Shown here: in pieces, positions 10,221 to 23,286 of the stretch
Position numbering within the stretch: the stretch's first letter is position 1
Layout of the letters: each line of letters opens with the position of its first letter
Origin: Candidatus Competibacteraceae bacterium
GTDB lineage: Bacteria; Pseudomonadota; Gammaproteobacteria; Competibacterales; Competibacteraceae
DNA: 64,000 bases
Direction of reading: 5' to 3'
Assembly (NCBI GenBank): GCA_027492875.1
Contig: JAPUDV010000073.1
Span: 1 to 64,000, forward strand
The notes under the pieces: generated by a model
What the model saw: only the letters and a program-made list of their open reading frames with translations
Told to the model about the DNA's origin: nothing
The model's database searches: none
Position numbers and translations under genes: made by a program

Positions 10221-11779
10221 GCCGGCCACGCGCCCCCGGCGGCGAAATAACGGGGCCATTCCTCGCACAAGGCCCGCGCGCTGGCTGGGTCCGGCGGCCG
10301 GTGAGCGTAGGCGGTCGCCTGCCAGGCGCGGGTGAGCCGATGGAAAAAATCGAGCAGGCCGGGATCGGCCAGCCGCGCGGCGACCAGCCGCAGGCATTCC
10401 TCCTCGGTGGCGCTGGTCTGAACCGGCAGGGCGTACTGCGTCGCCAGCCCCGTCAGACTGCCTCGGTACAGCAATTTGAGCGCTTGGCGCGGTTGGCCCT
10501 GGACCCACAGCCGCCAGGCGTCATCGCCCAGACCGGTGGTCGGCGACGCGGCGTCGTTTCGTCCCCGGACCGGCGGCGTGGCGGGCGCGGCAGCGCGGCG
10601 GCGTCCGGCCCGGACGAGCGCGCCCGGCGCCCGGCGCAACCCCTCCCAGCCGGCCAGCACGACAAAGACGCCCAGGGCGAACCACAGCAGGATCTCGACC
10701 GCCGCCGCAAACCGTTGCGCCAGGGTCCGATCCGGCGGTTGATGATCGGGCGCGTCCGAGGCGTCGTCGTCCCGCCAGCGCCAGCGGTCCCGCTGCGCGC
10801 AGATGCGCAGTTCCGGCTCCCGCAGGGTCTCGGCCAGGGCCTGTTTGACCGGACTGGCCGCTCGGGCGAGCTGCGCCTCGCGCTCGCGCCGCTGTTGGCA
10901 AGGGGATTTGATCGGCGGCGCCTTTTCCGCCGGCGCGGACGGGGCGGCGCGGGGCGGCGCGTCGGCGGTGAAGCCGGTCGCGGGAATTGCCAGCAGGCCC
11001 AGTCCAAGCGCGAGGAGGACTCCCGCCGCCGCCCGCCCGCTTCGCGCCAGACGCGCCGCCAGCCGGCGGAAACCCAGTTCCAGATCCCAAGCCTCCAGCC
11101 AGACGCGCCGGTTGAGGTACAGCGCGAAGCCGGCGGCGACGTAAAACGGCTCGACCAGGCTCAGCCCGCAAAAGCCGATCGCGTTCAGCCACAGTTGCCC
11201 CAGCACGTCGGCATCGTCGAGCAGGTCGCTGAATTCCACGGTCACGAAGTCGGGCAACAGCATCCAGACCAATGCGATCAGAGCGAAATCCAGGGCGATT
11301 TCCAGATGCAGACAGACCACGGTCAGCCACACCGCCGGTCCCCGGCCCGATCGGCTCAGGTCGCGCAGCCGCTGGCGGCGGGCCTGGCCCGCCCGCCCTT
11401 CCAGTTGGTCGACCGGCAGCGTGAAGGCGCGGGCGGCGTCGAACCGCCGCCAGGTCAGGGCGGCGAACGCCTGCCGGCGCAGCAGGCCCGGCCAGTCCCG
11501 CCGCACCTGGCGGCGATCCGGCGTTTCGCCGAACAGGACATGACCGAGCACGTATAGCAGCGGGCGATCCAGCAGCGGTTTGAGCCACCACAGCAGCCAC
11601 GGCACCAGCCACCAGCGGTTCCAGCAAATCAGATGCAGCAGCAGGAACAGCGGCGCGGCCAGCGCGAACCAGGCGGCGTAGACCGGCCCCGGCCAGCGGC
11701 GGACCATGGCCGCGCCGAGATCGGTGGCCTCCCAGGCATTGCGCGGGCGCAGTTCGACGGCGATGGCGTCAAGGCGCAC
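10217..11779 (-). CDS. DUF4129-domain multi-pass membrane protein
   Basis: The 520-residue protein has several membrane segments in the N-terminal half (around residues 30-70, 165-190 and 250-270). A proline/alanine-rich, charged region follows, then another helix (ILLWFALGVFVVLAGW). The C-terminal soluble domain (DAWRLWVQGQPRQALKLLYR through ALCEEW) is typical of DUF4129. Its start overlaps the end of the SpoIIM-like gene by 11 bp and its stop overlaps the DUF4350 start by 4 bp, so translational coupling is likely. Function is unknown; context places it in the MoxR membrane complex. Confidence 0.85.
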   Translation of the reverse strand: MRLDAIAVELRPRNAWEATDLGAAMVRRWPGPVYAAWFALAAPLFLLLHLICWNRWWLVPWLLWWLKPLLDRPLLYVLGHVLFGETPDRRQVRRDWPGLLRRQAFAALTWRRFDAARAFTLPVDQLEGRAGQARRQRLRDLSRSGRGPAVWLTVVCLHLEIALDFALIALVWMLLPDFVTVEFSDLLDDADVLGQLWLNAIGFCGLSLVEPFYVAAGFALYLNRRVWLEAWDLELGFRRLAARLARSGRAAAGVLLALGLGLLAIPATGFTADAPPRAAPSAPAEKAPPIKSPCQQRREREAQLARAASPVKQALAETLREPELRICAQRDRWRWRDDDASDAPDHQPPDRTLAQRFAAAVEILLWFALGVFVVLAGWEGLRRAPGALVRAGRRRAAAPATPPVRGRNDAASPTTGLGDDAWRLWVQGQPRQALKLLYRGSLTGLATQYALPVQTSATEEECLRLVAARLADPGLLDFFHRLTRAWQATAYAHRPPDPASARALCEEWPRYFAAGGAWPA

Positions 11780-12740
11780 GGCGGCCCGCCCGACTCAGGT
11801 AAAGTGCGACCAGCACCCAGCCCGCGGTTCCAGCCGCGTACTTGATCGTCGTCGGAATGGCGCGGTTGGAAGACCAGAACGCTTCGACGAAGGCCGCCAG
11901 CACCAGCAGCGCGGCGACGCCGACGATCAGCCGCACCCCGTCGGCCGCCGCCCGGCGCAGGGCGTCCGCCCGGTCGAGCCGGCCCGGCGCCACCACCGCC
12001 CAGCCGAGTTTCAGTCCAGCCACGCCGGCCAGCACGATGCCGGTCAGCTCGAACGGGCCGTGGCCGGCGACGAAGGCGTAGAATGTTTCGGTCAGGCCCC
12101 GGGCGGTGAGATAGCCCGATATCGCGCCGATGAACACGCCGTTCAGCACCAGCATGAAAGCTGCGCCCACGCCCAGCAGGATCCCGCCGGCGAAGGTGCG
12201 GAAACCGATGCCGATGTTGTTGCGGATGTAGTAGCCGAACATGGCCAGATCGGTCGAGGCGGCCCGGTCGGGGGCGGCCCGGTCGGGGGCGTACAGGGTT
12301 TCGAGATCGGCCACCGATTCGGGCGACAGCAGGCTATAGATCAGTTCCGGCGCCCGATAAACCGCCAGCGCCATGCCCAGCAGCGGCAGGACCAACAGCG
12401 CCGCGCACAGCCAGAACAGCCGGGCGTCGGCCCGCACCCGTCGTGGAAAGTCGGCGGTGAGAAAGTCCAGCACCGCCTGCCAGCGGCGCGGGTGTGGCCG
12501 GTAGAACTGTTGGTGGGCGCGCAGGGCCAACTGGTTTAGCCGGGCCTGCAGCGAGTCGCTGTAGCACCGGCTCCGGGCGATGGCCAAGTGCTGGCACAAA
12601 CGGCGGTAGGCGGCCGGCAGTTCGGCGACCGCCAGCGGACCGGGCGCGCCGGGTTGCGGACGTCGCTCCAGCCGGTCCAGGCGGGCGGCGAAAGCGTGCC
12701 ATTCCTCGGCGTGGCAATTTTCGAACCGACGCTGCTTCAT
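11769..12740 (-). CDS. Stage II sporulation protein M-like membrane protein
   Basis: The 323-residue protein has a cytosolic N-terminal helical region of about 110 residues followed by several membrane helices. Glycine-rich signatures GYYIRNNIGIGFRTFAGGI and GHGPFELTGIVLAGVAG are typical of the SpoIIM/DUF95 family. In non-sporulating bacteria these proteins occur in MoxR operons, with no role in sporulation. Start and stop overlap both neighbouring genes (4 bp with RDD, 11 bp with DUF4129). A short in-frame duplication (DRAAPDRAAS) sits between helices. Confidence 0.88.
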   Translation of the reverse strand: MKQRRFENCHAEEWHAFAARLDRLERRPQPGAPGPLAVAELPAAYRRLCQHLAIARSRCYSDSLQARLNQLALRAHQQFYRPHPRRWQAVLDFLTADFPRRVRADARLFWLCAALLVLPLLGMALAVYRAPELIYSLLSPESVADLETLYAPDRAAPDRAASTDLAMFGYYIRNNIGIGFRTFAGGILLGVGAAFMLVLNGVFIGAISGYLTARGLTETFYAFVAGHGPFELTGIVLAGVAGLKLGWAVVAPGRLDRADALRRAAADGVRLIVGVAALLVLAAFVEAFWSSNRAIPTTIKYAAGTAGWVLVALYLSRAGRRAP

Positions 12741-13441
12741 GGCGGTTCTCCCGCCAGCCAGCGGGCGTGGGCGCGCAGCCGTTCGACCCCGGCCTGGCCC
12801 CGCAGCCCGGTGAAGCCGGCCAGCAGGTCGGCCAGTTCCGCCTGCCGCGCCGGGTTCAGCGCCGAACCGCGTTCGGCGAAATCGAGCAACAGGCGTTGTT
12901 CGACGAGGTCCAGGGGCGCCGGCGGCGGCAGCGCTGGACCGGGTGGCGGGGGCGGAATTTTAGCCGGGGGATCGCGGTGGATCACCACGGTGCCGGCGGC
13001 CAGATCGCCCAGCCGCTGGAAATCGCGGCTACCCGTCATCGCGACCAGGCCGAAACCGTAGAACGCGGGTAAAAAATCGACGGCGCGCAGCAGGTTGCGG
13101 ATCAACGCCGCCGGCCAGTCCACCGGGGCGCCACCGGCGTGGACGACCTTGAGGCCCAGCGCCTTCTTGCCGGGCGTGGCGCCGTCGACGTAAACCTCGA
13201 ACAGCACGGGGTAGAGCCATTCCATCAGGAACAGGGCGATCAGCCACAGGCCGAAGCCGCCGCCGCCCAGCGTGGCCAGCACCATCAGCAACCCCCACAG
13301 CACCCCGTATCGAATCAGGCTGTCGGCGACCCAGGCCAGCGCCCGCGGCACGGGGCCGGCCAGCCGCAGGCTCAGTTCGATGCCCTCGGGGGTTTCGATG
13401 CGGCGGACGGTATCCAGCAGGCTGGGCATGGGCTGAGGCAT
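12737..13441 (-). CDS. RDD-family membrane protein, first gene of MoxR operon
   Basis: I chose ATG 13441 (MPQPMPSLLDTV); a frame continuing further upstream has no supporting homology. The product is about 234 residues. It carries the RDD motif with Arg in VPRALAWVADSLIRYG and Asp in VYVDGATPGKKALGLKVVH, several hydrophobic helices, and a C-terminal proline-rich, helical tail. RDD proteins are small membrane proteins of uncertain role, some linked to transport or stress. It heads the operon and is divergent from the DUF805 gene at 13592, so the operon promoter should lie within the 150 bp between them. Confidence 0.85.
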   Translation of the reverse strand: MPQPMPSLLDTVRRIETPEGIELSLRLAGPVPRALAWVADSLIRYGVLWGLLMVLATLGGGGFGLWLIALFLMEWLYPVLFEVYVDGATPGKKALGLKVVHAGGAPVDWPAALIRNLLRAVDFLPAFYGFGLVAMTGSRDFQRLGDLAAGTVVIHRDPPAKIPPPPPGPALPPPAPLDLVEQRLLLDFAERGSALNPARQAELADLLAGFTGLRGQAGVERLRAHARWLAGEPP

Positions 13442-13591
13442 GATCGCCGAAACAGGTTGGAAGAAAATCCTCCTTGAAAAGCATGGCACAGCTTGCACGG
13501 CGCCGGCACGGGATTTTGCCGCTAGCGGCAAGCCGCGTTGCGGCGGTGCGGGGCGGCTCCTACAATCACATTAACTTTACCCGGAGAATCC

Positions 13592-14164
13592 ATGGACAGC
13601 CCCAACCCCTATCAGTCGCCGCGTGGCGCCATCGCCCCCACGGGGCCAGCCCAATACGGTGAGATTCATTTGTTGTCCTCGCGCGGTCGCCTGGGGCGGG
13701 TGCGTTACATCGGCTATTCGGTGGGTCTGGGCCTGCTGGTCAATCTGGGCGCGCTTTTGCTGGGCGGAGCCGCCGCGTTCCTCCACGACGATCGGGAAGC
13801 GACGGGCATCCTGGGTGGGGGCGTGTTCGTGGTGCTGGCATTGCTGGTGCTGGGGGTCTCCGTTCTGCTGACCCTCCAGCGCCTGCACGATTTCGACGCC
13901 AGCGGCTGGTGGTCGCTGCTGGTGCTGGTGCCGCTGGCCAACCTGATCCTGTATCTGGTCCTGCTGATCATGCCCGGCACCCAGGGGGCGAACCGCTTTG
14001 GCGACCCGCCGCCGCCCAACACCGTCGGGGTCATCCTGCTGGCCCTGGTCCTGCCGCTGGTGATCGTGATCGGCATCGTCGCCGCCATCGCCATTCCTGC
14101 TTATCAGCATTATGCGGAACGCGCCCGGCCATCCGCGCCGGATAGCGCGCCGTTGCAACGGTGA
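13592..14164 (+). CDS. DUF805-domain membrane protein
   Basis: ATG 13592 follows a good ribosome-binding site (CGGAGA). The 190-residue protein begins MDSPNPYQSPRG, has four hydrophobic helices and the DUF805-type LQRLHDFDASGWW motif. The last helix is followed by AIAIPAYQHYAERA, which looks like the segment after a pilin N-terminal helix (a pattern also found in other small DUF805 proteins). Function is unknown. The HD-GYP gene begins about 75 bp after its stop. Confidence 0.8.
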   Translation: MDSPNPYQSPRGAIAPTGPAQYGEIHLLSSRGRLGRVRYIGYSVGLGLLVNLGALLLGGAAAFLHDDREATGILGGGVFVVLALLVLGVSVLLTLQRLHDFDASGWWSLLVLVPLANLILYLVLLIMPGTQGANRFGDPPPPNTVGVILLALVLPLVIVIGIVAAIAIPAYQHYAERARPSAPDSAPLQR

Positions 14165-14238
14165 AAACCCGCTCACTACCAATCCCGGCGCCGCTCGCCC
14201 GCAAACGGAGCGGGGCGTTTTACGGAGAGATCGGCTCG

Positions 14239-15479
14239 ATGAGCGTTACCGTGAACCTCGGTCAGGCCATTCACGCACTGTCGGATACCCTCGATCTGGT
14301 CGGCGTGGACGAGGTGTTCCACGGCAAGCGGGTCGGGTTCATGGCGCTGCAATGCGGCCGCGCGCTCGGCCTGGGCGAGCCGGCGCTGGAAGACGTGTTC
14401 CACGCCGGGCTGCTGCACGACTGCGCGGTGTCGTCCACGACCCTGCACCGGCGGCTGATCAACGAGCTGGACTGGGATGGGGCGGATACCCACTGCGTCC
14501 GGGGCGGCGAACTGCTCGAACCGTTCGCGCCGCTCGCCCATCTGGCGCCCATCATCCGCCACCACCACACCCACTGGGAGGCGTTTCCCGCGCTGAAAAT
14601 CCCCGAGAGCACCGCCCGGCTGGCCAACCTGATCTATCTGACCGACCGGGTGGACGCGCTGACCATCCCGCACTACGAGCGCGATCTGCTGCTGGCCCGG
14701 CACGCCGTCCGTCAGACGATCTGGCGGTTGAGCGGCTCCTTTTTTGCGCCGGACCTGGCGACGCTGTTCATGGATCTGTCCGCCAGCGAGGCGTTTTGGC
14801 TCAGCCTGGAGGCGCGGCATCTGATCCGGTTCGTCTACGAGCGGGAGCGGGAATCCCTTCTGGTGCCGGTCAGTTTCCCCGAGTTGCGGCAACTCGCGCT
14901 GCTGTTTGCCCGGGTGGTGGACGCCAAGAGCCCCTACACGATGGAGCATTCCCTGGGCACGGCGCGGCTGGCGCGCGCGTTGGCGGAACGGTTCGGTCTG
15001 CCGGCCGAGACCTGCGAAAAAATCGAGGTCGCCGGGCTGTTGCACGATCTGGGCAAGTTGCAGGTGCCGGACGAGATTCTGGAAAAGCCCGGCCCGCTGA
15101 CTCCCGGGGAGCAGGCCATGATCCAGCGCCATAGCTTTGAGACTTACCAGATTTTGCGCGGCATCGGCGGTCTGGAGGACATCGCCGTTTGGGCCGCCTA
15201 CCATCACGAGACGCCCGATGGCCAGGGCTATCCGTTCCATCGCGGCGGCGCGGAGTTGACCCTTGAAATGCGGATCATCGCGGTGGCCGATGTCTTTCAG
15301 GCGCTGGCGCAACGGCGGCCTTACCGGCAGCCGCTGTCTCCGGCCCGGATTTTGGAGATGTTGCGAGCGTTCGCGGGGCAGAACTGCTTGGACGGCGCGG
15401 TGGTGGAGCGAATCGGGGAAGATCTGGAGTCGAGCTGGCGGGCCGCGACCGGCGCGGATCCGGACGAACAGGGGAGTCC

Positions 15480-15483
<4 letters not shown>
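14239..15483 (+). CDS. HD-GYP domain protein (probable c-di-GMP phosphodiesterase)
   Basis: ATG 14239 follows GGAGAG at a good distance; a longer frame from 14161 lacks one. The 414-residue protein has two HD-type domains. The first (GLLHDCAV, then IIRHHHTHWEAFP) is divergent. The second is a full HD-GYP domain with VAGLLHDLGKLQVPDEILEK (HD at about residues 269-270), later YHHETPDGQGYPFH and IIAVADVFQALAQRRPY. HD-GYP enzymes hydrolyse cyclic di-GMP. The DGQGYP loop is a good match to functional members. No receiver domain is present, so the input is probably the first HD region. Its stop overlaps the GTG of the TopoIII-RecQ gene by 4 bp, implying co-translation. Confidence 0.88.
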
Positions 15484-19223
<3,740 letters not shown>

Positions 19224-19373
19224 GGCGGGCAGCGGCGTGGTCGGCCCGCTCGATCATCGGGTCCGAATCGCCGCGCGCCCGCCGAAACCGCGCGGCTCAA
19301 TCCTTCTCCCTCCTCGATGGAACGACTCGACGATGCGTGGTCTATGCTGGAAACCTTAACGAGAGAACCCATC

Positions 19374-19991
19374 GTGATACGCCAATTGTTACTGTTAACG
19401 CTGAGCGTGCTGTTGATGTCGCCGGTCTGGGCGGCGACATCGCCGGTGCAGCGCTATTTCCAGGATCTCCAATCGCTGCGGGCCGATTTCATCCAGCGGG
19501 TGTTCGACGAGCGGTCGCGGGTCGTGCAGAGTTCCAGCGGCCAGATGTTGATGCAGAAGCCCGGCAAGTTCCGTTGGAATTATCGGACCCCCGCCGAACA
19601 AATCATCGTCGCCGACGGCGACCGGCTGTGGGCCTACGATATCGATCTGGCGCAAGTGACGGTCCGCACGCTGGACAAGGCGCTGGGCTCGACCCCGCTG
19701 GCCCTGTTGAGCGGCGCGGCGCCGATCGAGGAAGCCTTTACCGTCGGCAACACGCTCAGCCAGGACGGACTGACCTGGTACGAACTGACGCCCAAACAGC
19801 CGCAGCCCGAATTCCGCCTGCTGCGGGTCGCCTTCAAGGGCGACCTGCTGGTCAGCCTGGAACTGGAGGACGGTTTCGGCCAGCGCACCCGGCTGGATTT
19901 CCAGAAACTGGAGCGCAATCCAGCGCTCGATCCCGCGCTACTGAAATTCACCCCGCCGCCCGGCGTGGACGTGGTCGGCGATGCCGGCTGA
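19374..19991 (+). CDS. lolA: Outer-membrane lipoprotein carrier protein LolA
   Basis: I chose GTG 19374 because it follows GAGAG at normal spacing and gives a clean signal peptide (VIRQLLLLTLSVLLMSPVWA, cleavage after AWA or nearby). A longer frame begins at 19317. The product is about 205 residues. It contains the LolA pattern ADFIQRVFDERSRVVQSSSG, PGKFRWNYRTP, a conserved DGDRLWAYDIDLAQV and a C-terminal half ending LKFTPPPGVDVVG. LolA carries lipoproteins across the periplasm from LolCDE to LolB. In many gammaproteobacteria the next genes are rarA and serS. Here only a rarA relic follows, and serS lies 5 kb downstream. Confidence 0.93.
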   Translation: MIRQLLLLTLSVLLMSPVWAATSPVQRYFQDLQSLRADFIQRVFDERSRVVQSSSGQMLMQKPGKFRWNYRTPAEQIIVADGDRLWAYDIDLAQVTVRTLDKALGSTPLALLSGAAPIEEAFTVGNTLSQDGLTWYELTPKQPQPEFRLLRVAFKGDLLVSLELEDGFGQRTRLDFQKLERNPALDPALLKFTPPPGVDVVGDAG

Positions 19992-20028
19992 AACGAGCTG
20001 AAACGAGCGACGCCGATGCGCTCCGGCT

Positions 20029-20121
20029 TTCATCGGCGCCACCATCGAAAATCCCGGTTTCGCCCTCAACAGTGCCCTGTTGTCGCGGGTGCCGGTCTAC
20101 GTGCTGAACAGCTTCGATCCA
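20029..20121 (+). pseudogene. rarA: Relic of rarA (replication-associated recombination ATPase)
   Basis: In one frame the sequence reads FIGATIENPGFALNSALL followed by SRVPVYVLNSFDP. This is the sensor-1/Arg-finger segment characteristic of RarA/MgsA (typical pattern GATTENPSFELNxALLSR). Upstream Walker motifs and the downstream C-terminal domain are absent: lolA ends only 37 bp before, and after the match the frame loses similarity. In E. coli the order is lolA-rarA-serS, so this is probably the remnant of an ancestral rarA. The flanking 19992-20028 contains a tandem 10-mer (TGAAACGAGC twice). The remainder, 20122-20298, has short open frames I cannot assign. Confidence 0.65.
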
Positions 20122-20298
20122 TTCGCCAGATGGTGGACCATGCCTCGAGGCCCTGATCGGGCTGGAATTGGCGGCGGAGTTGGCGGGCGCGCAAGGCACG
20201 ACGTTGGAAGCCGCGTTGCCGGAGGTCACGAACGACGGGTCGGCGACCTGTTCCACGGTCGGACGTCCGCCAAACGCTTCTTGGAGACCGTATGAAAG

Positions 20299-20347
20299 CT
20301 CCCCTTGCCCCGTGGGAGAGAGGCCGGGGGTGAGGGTTGTTTTTTTA
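20299..20347. repeat. REP-like palindromic element with T run
   Basis: The sequence CTCCCCTTGCCCCGTGGGAG followed by AGAGGCCGGGGGTGAGGG and a run of seven T resembles the REP-like palindromes scattered between genes in many gammaproteobacteria. It lies between the rarA relic and the PPi-PFK gene and may also act as a terminator for rightward transcription. Confidence 0.45.
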
Positions 20348-20456
20348 ACGCCCAAGTCCCCAGAGGCCGTGCAAAAACGCCTCTAATCAAGATCGGGTTT
20401 TCAATCGTGAATCTGGCGCTGTTCGCCGCATCACGATAACCACCGGGAGAGTGTTC

Positions 20457-21695
20457 ATGAGTCGATTAAAAGGCAAGGTCGTGATCGCCCAGGGTGGCGG
20501 TCCCACGGCGGTGATCAATCAGAGCCTGGTCGGCGCGGTGCTGGAGGCGCGCAAGTTCCCGGAAGTGACTCGGGTTTGGGGCGCGCGCCATGGGGTGCGC
20601 GGCATCATCGCCGAAACTTTCGTCGACCTGTCCGAGGCGACCACCCACAATCTCGAACGGGTTGCCCGAACCCCTTCCTCGGCGCTGGGCTCCACCCGCG
20701 ACAAGCCGGACGCGGAGTACTGCCAGCGGATTTTTAAGGTGTTCAGGCGGCACGACGTCCGCTATTTCTTCTACATCGGCGGCAATGACTCGTCCGACAC
20801 CGTGCGTATCGTCAGCGAGCACGCTGACCGGGAAGGCTACGAACTGCGGGCCATCCACATCCCGAAGACCATCGACAACGATCTGCCCGTCAACGATCAT
20901 TGCCCGGGCTATCCTTCCGCCGCTCGCTTCGTCGCCAGCGCCTTCAGCGGGGTCAACGCCGATCTCATGGCCTTGCCGGGCGTTTATATCGGCGTGGTCA
21001 TGGGGCGTCACGCCGGTTGGCTGACGGCGGCCGCGGCGCTGGCCCGTCGGCACGACGATGACGGCCCACACCTGATCTACGTGCCGGAACGGCCGTTTTC
21101 GATCGATTGCTATCTCGCCGACATCGACCGCGCGCACCAGCAACAGGGCCGCTGCGTCGTGGCGATTTCGGAAGGGGTCTGGGCGAGCCGGGACGGGAGA
21201 GGCAAGGAGATTCCGCTGGCGGCCGATCTAATGCGCAAGGCGGGCCGCGAACCGCAAGTCGACGCCCACGGCAATATCCAGCTTTCCGGCGGCGCCTTGG
21301 CCGACGAACTGGTCGATGTCGTGCGGCAGCGGTTGGGCATCAAACGCGTGCGCGCGGATACCTTCGGCTATCTCCAGCGCTCGTTCCCCGGCGTGTTGTC
21401 CAGCGTGGACGCCCGCGAGGCGCGCGAGGTGGGGGAAAAGGCGGCCCATTACGCCTGCGGGCGCGATAGGAGCGGTTCGGTGGTGATCAAGCGCGTCGGG
21501 GAGTACGCGGCGAAGTACGAACTGGCCGATCTGAACGAGATCGCCGCCCAGACCCGGCGCCTGCCCGACGAGTTCCTCAACGCCGGGGGCAAGGGGGTCA
21601 CCGAGGATTTCCGCAACTATCTGCGGCCACTGCTCGGCGACGACCTGCCTTGCCTGGAGCGGCTGTGGGCGCCGGCGGTCGAGTGGGGTGACTGA
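20457..21695 (+). CDS. pfp: Pyrophosphate-dependent 6-phosphofructokinase
   Basis: ATG 20457 follows CGGGAGAG at good spacing. The 412-residue product matches the PFK superfamily: VIAQGGGPTAVINQSL at the N-terminus, GGND at residues 108-111, and PKTIDNDLP at 136-144. ATP-PFKs have GGDGS and PGTIDND. Asp in place of Gly in the first motif and Lys137 in the second are the known determinants of pyrophosphate use, so the enzyme should run fructose-6-phosphate + PPi to fructose-1,6-bisphosphate + Pi reversibly. That saves ATP in glycolysis and suits an organism cycling glycogen. It is convergent with the HPr-domain gene 25 bp away. Confidence 0.92.
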   Translation: MSRLKGKVVIAQGGGPTAVINQSLVGAVLEARKFPEVTRVWGARHGVRGIIAETFVDLSEATTHNLERVARTPSSALGSTRDKPDAEYCQRIFKVFRRHDVRYFFYIGGNDSSDTVRIVSEHADREGYELRAIHIPKTIDNDLPVNDHCPGYPSAARFVASAFSGVNADLMALPGVYIGVVMGRHAGWLTAAAALARRHDDDGPHLIYVPERPFSIDCYLADIDRAHQQQGRCVVAISEGVWASRDGRGKEIPLAADLMRKAGREPQVDAHGNIQLSGGALADELVDVVRQRLGIKRVRADTFGYLQRSFPGVLSSVDAREAREVGEKAAHYACGRDRSGSVVIKRVGEYAAKYELADLNEIAAQTRRLPDEFLNAGGKGVTEDFRNYLRPLLGDDLPCLERLWAPAVEWGD

Positions 21696-21720
21696 TCGGA
21701 GATTCCCGCCGCCCGCTCGA

Positions 21721-23286
21721 CTACCGGCGCAGGTAGGCCAGTTCCTTGGGCAGGGCGATGTTGTTGCCAAAACAATCCTCGCCATACCCGGATTTGGCCA
21801 GTAGCGTCAGGTCGCTCAAGACCCGTTTGTCGCCGGCGAACGTGATGGTCAGGTCGGTCTTGATATCGATCTGGCCGGTTGCCAGCAAATGCGCGATTTC
21901 AGCGGTGATGTTTTCCAGCAGAATCCCTGCCCGATCGAATTCATTCGACAGTCGCAGCGGCTGCTGGTAGAGAAAGAGCTTGCCCTGTTCCGCCAGCTTG
22001 AACACCACGTCCATGATGGCGGTTTGAATTTGCCGATCATTCAAGTTGCCGGCCGGCAACGGAAAATAACCGATTTCCAGAATCAGCCAGCGCCTTTTTT
22101 TGGCGTTGATCTTTTCGTTGGCCCTGAAGATATCCATGGGCAAGCTGGCGTCGTAGGATTGATCGTCCAATTCCATGCGTATGTCGCTGCCGTAATGGCG
22201 CACGATTTTCGCGATCAGGGTCGCCGGCCGGACGTGCAATCCTCGATGGCAGGGAACAGGCACTGTCACCTTTCCCACTTCGGCATACCGTTTGAGCATG
22301 GTGTACGACAGGGAGCGCCCCTGATTGAGGTAAAGCCCGGCGTAGGTGATCGCATACTTCATCAACAGGTTCAACAGGGTCTGGGGTGCGATGATAGGCT
22401 TGCGCCTTAATAAAGAGTCGCCTGTATTTATATTGAGATGACGCTCGTAGTAATGGACCAGTTGAGTGGCGATTTCCAGGAGGTGATAGACCACGCTGAC
22501 ATGGCCGCGCAGGATCGGCAAGCCCGCGTCCAAATCTTCGATTTCGGTCTCGGAGACGTGAGTGTCGTAAAGAGATTGAAGGCTGTGAAATCGAAATTTC
22601 AAAAAGCGCAGATTATCCTCGCTGATGGGATCCGGGAAACAGGCGGAATATTCCGCCGGATCGGTCTTCTCGACGATATTCAGGAGATCGCTTTCGGCGG
22701 CCAGGTTCAGATAGGCGGTGGCGAGTTGGGTGACGGTTTCCGAGGCGCTTTTGACCTTGCGCGTGGCCCGGTCCCGCGCCAGCCGGCCGGGAGGAAGCTG
22801 TTCGGCGAATTGCTCTATTACGGCATTGGTCGGGACCGGAAGACCCAGGCGCAAGGCCTGGATAATAATCCCATGGGTCGCCATGGCCAGAATCTCGTGA
22901 GTGAGTTCCAGCGACTGGGCGGTGGTTGCGGCAAAATCCCGGTCGATGGGCAACAGCCGATACGACGGCAGGGAATACTTGATGTGGAGCAGTTCGTAGC
23001 AGACGTCGGCAAACAATTTGATCGTGGCGGTCAGCGATCGAAACCGGGACCAGCGGCGGTTATTGCGCGCCCCGTAAGCGTCAAGCAGTTCTTCCAATTG
23101 GATCGATTGAGATAATAAGTCTCCCACCAAGGGACGAGTCAGATTCGAGGGGATCGGAAGCTCCGCCGAAAATAAGTGAGCCAGTTGTAGCAACCGGCGG
23201 GCACGTTTGCCGATGAGAGAGGTGAATTCATGATCGCCGATGGTTGCCGGCGCCGCGAATGGATCGGGATCTTTATCGGGAGTCAT
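21721..23286 (-). CDS. Large protein with C-terminal HPr-like domain
   Basis: The 521-residue protein is soluble-looking. Residues of about 340-430 resemble HPr: VTVPVPCHRGLHVRPATLI with His351 in the GLHxRPA context, then SYDASLPMDIFRAN at the place of the regulatory-serine loop. The N-terminal 330 residues are mostly helical (RARRLLQLAHLFSAELPIP and later segments) and I cannot place them in a family. The C-terminal 90 residues are also unassigned. HPr domains carry phosphate on the His in PTS or PTS-like regulatory relays. No EI or EII gene is in the window. Its 3' end faces the PPi-PFK gene across 25 bp and its 5' end faces the thiolase promoter region. Confidence 0.75.
   Translation of the reverse strand: MTPDKDPDPFAAPATIGDHEFTSLIGKRARRLLQLAHLFSAELPIPSNLTRPLVGDLLSQSIQLEELLDAYGARNNRRWSRFRSLTATIKLFADVCYELLHIKYSLPSYRLLPIDRDFAATTAQSLELTHEILAMATHGIIIQALRLGLPVPTNAVIEQFAEQLPPGRLARDRATRKVKSASETVTQLATAYLNLAAESDLLNIVEKTDPAEYSACFPDPISEDNLRFLKFRFHSLQSLYDTHVSETEIEDLDAGLPILRGHVSVVYHLLEIATQLVHYYERHLNINTGDSLLRRKPIIAPQTLLNLLMKYAITYAGLYLNQGRSLSYTMLKRYAEVGKVTVPVPCHRGLHVRPATLIAKIVRHYGSDIRMELDDQSYDASLPMDIFRANEKINAKKRRWLILEIGYFPLPAGNLNDRQIQTAIMDVVFKLAEQGKLFLYQQPLRLSNEFDRAGILLENITAEIAHLLATGQIDIKTDLTITFAGDKRVLSDLTLLAKSGYGEDCFGNNIALPKELAYLRR

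Noticed and set aside
9177-10508. Longer start for the DUF4350 gene at 10508
   Set aside because: The 96 extra residues are an out-of-frame shadow of the DUF4129 gene; ATG 10220 gives the ATGA overlap and a normal N-terminus.
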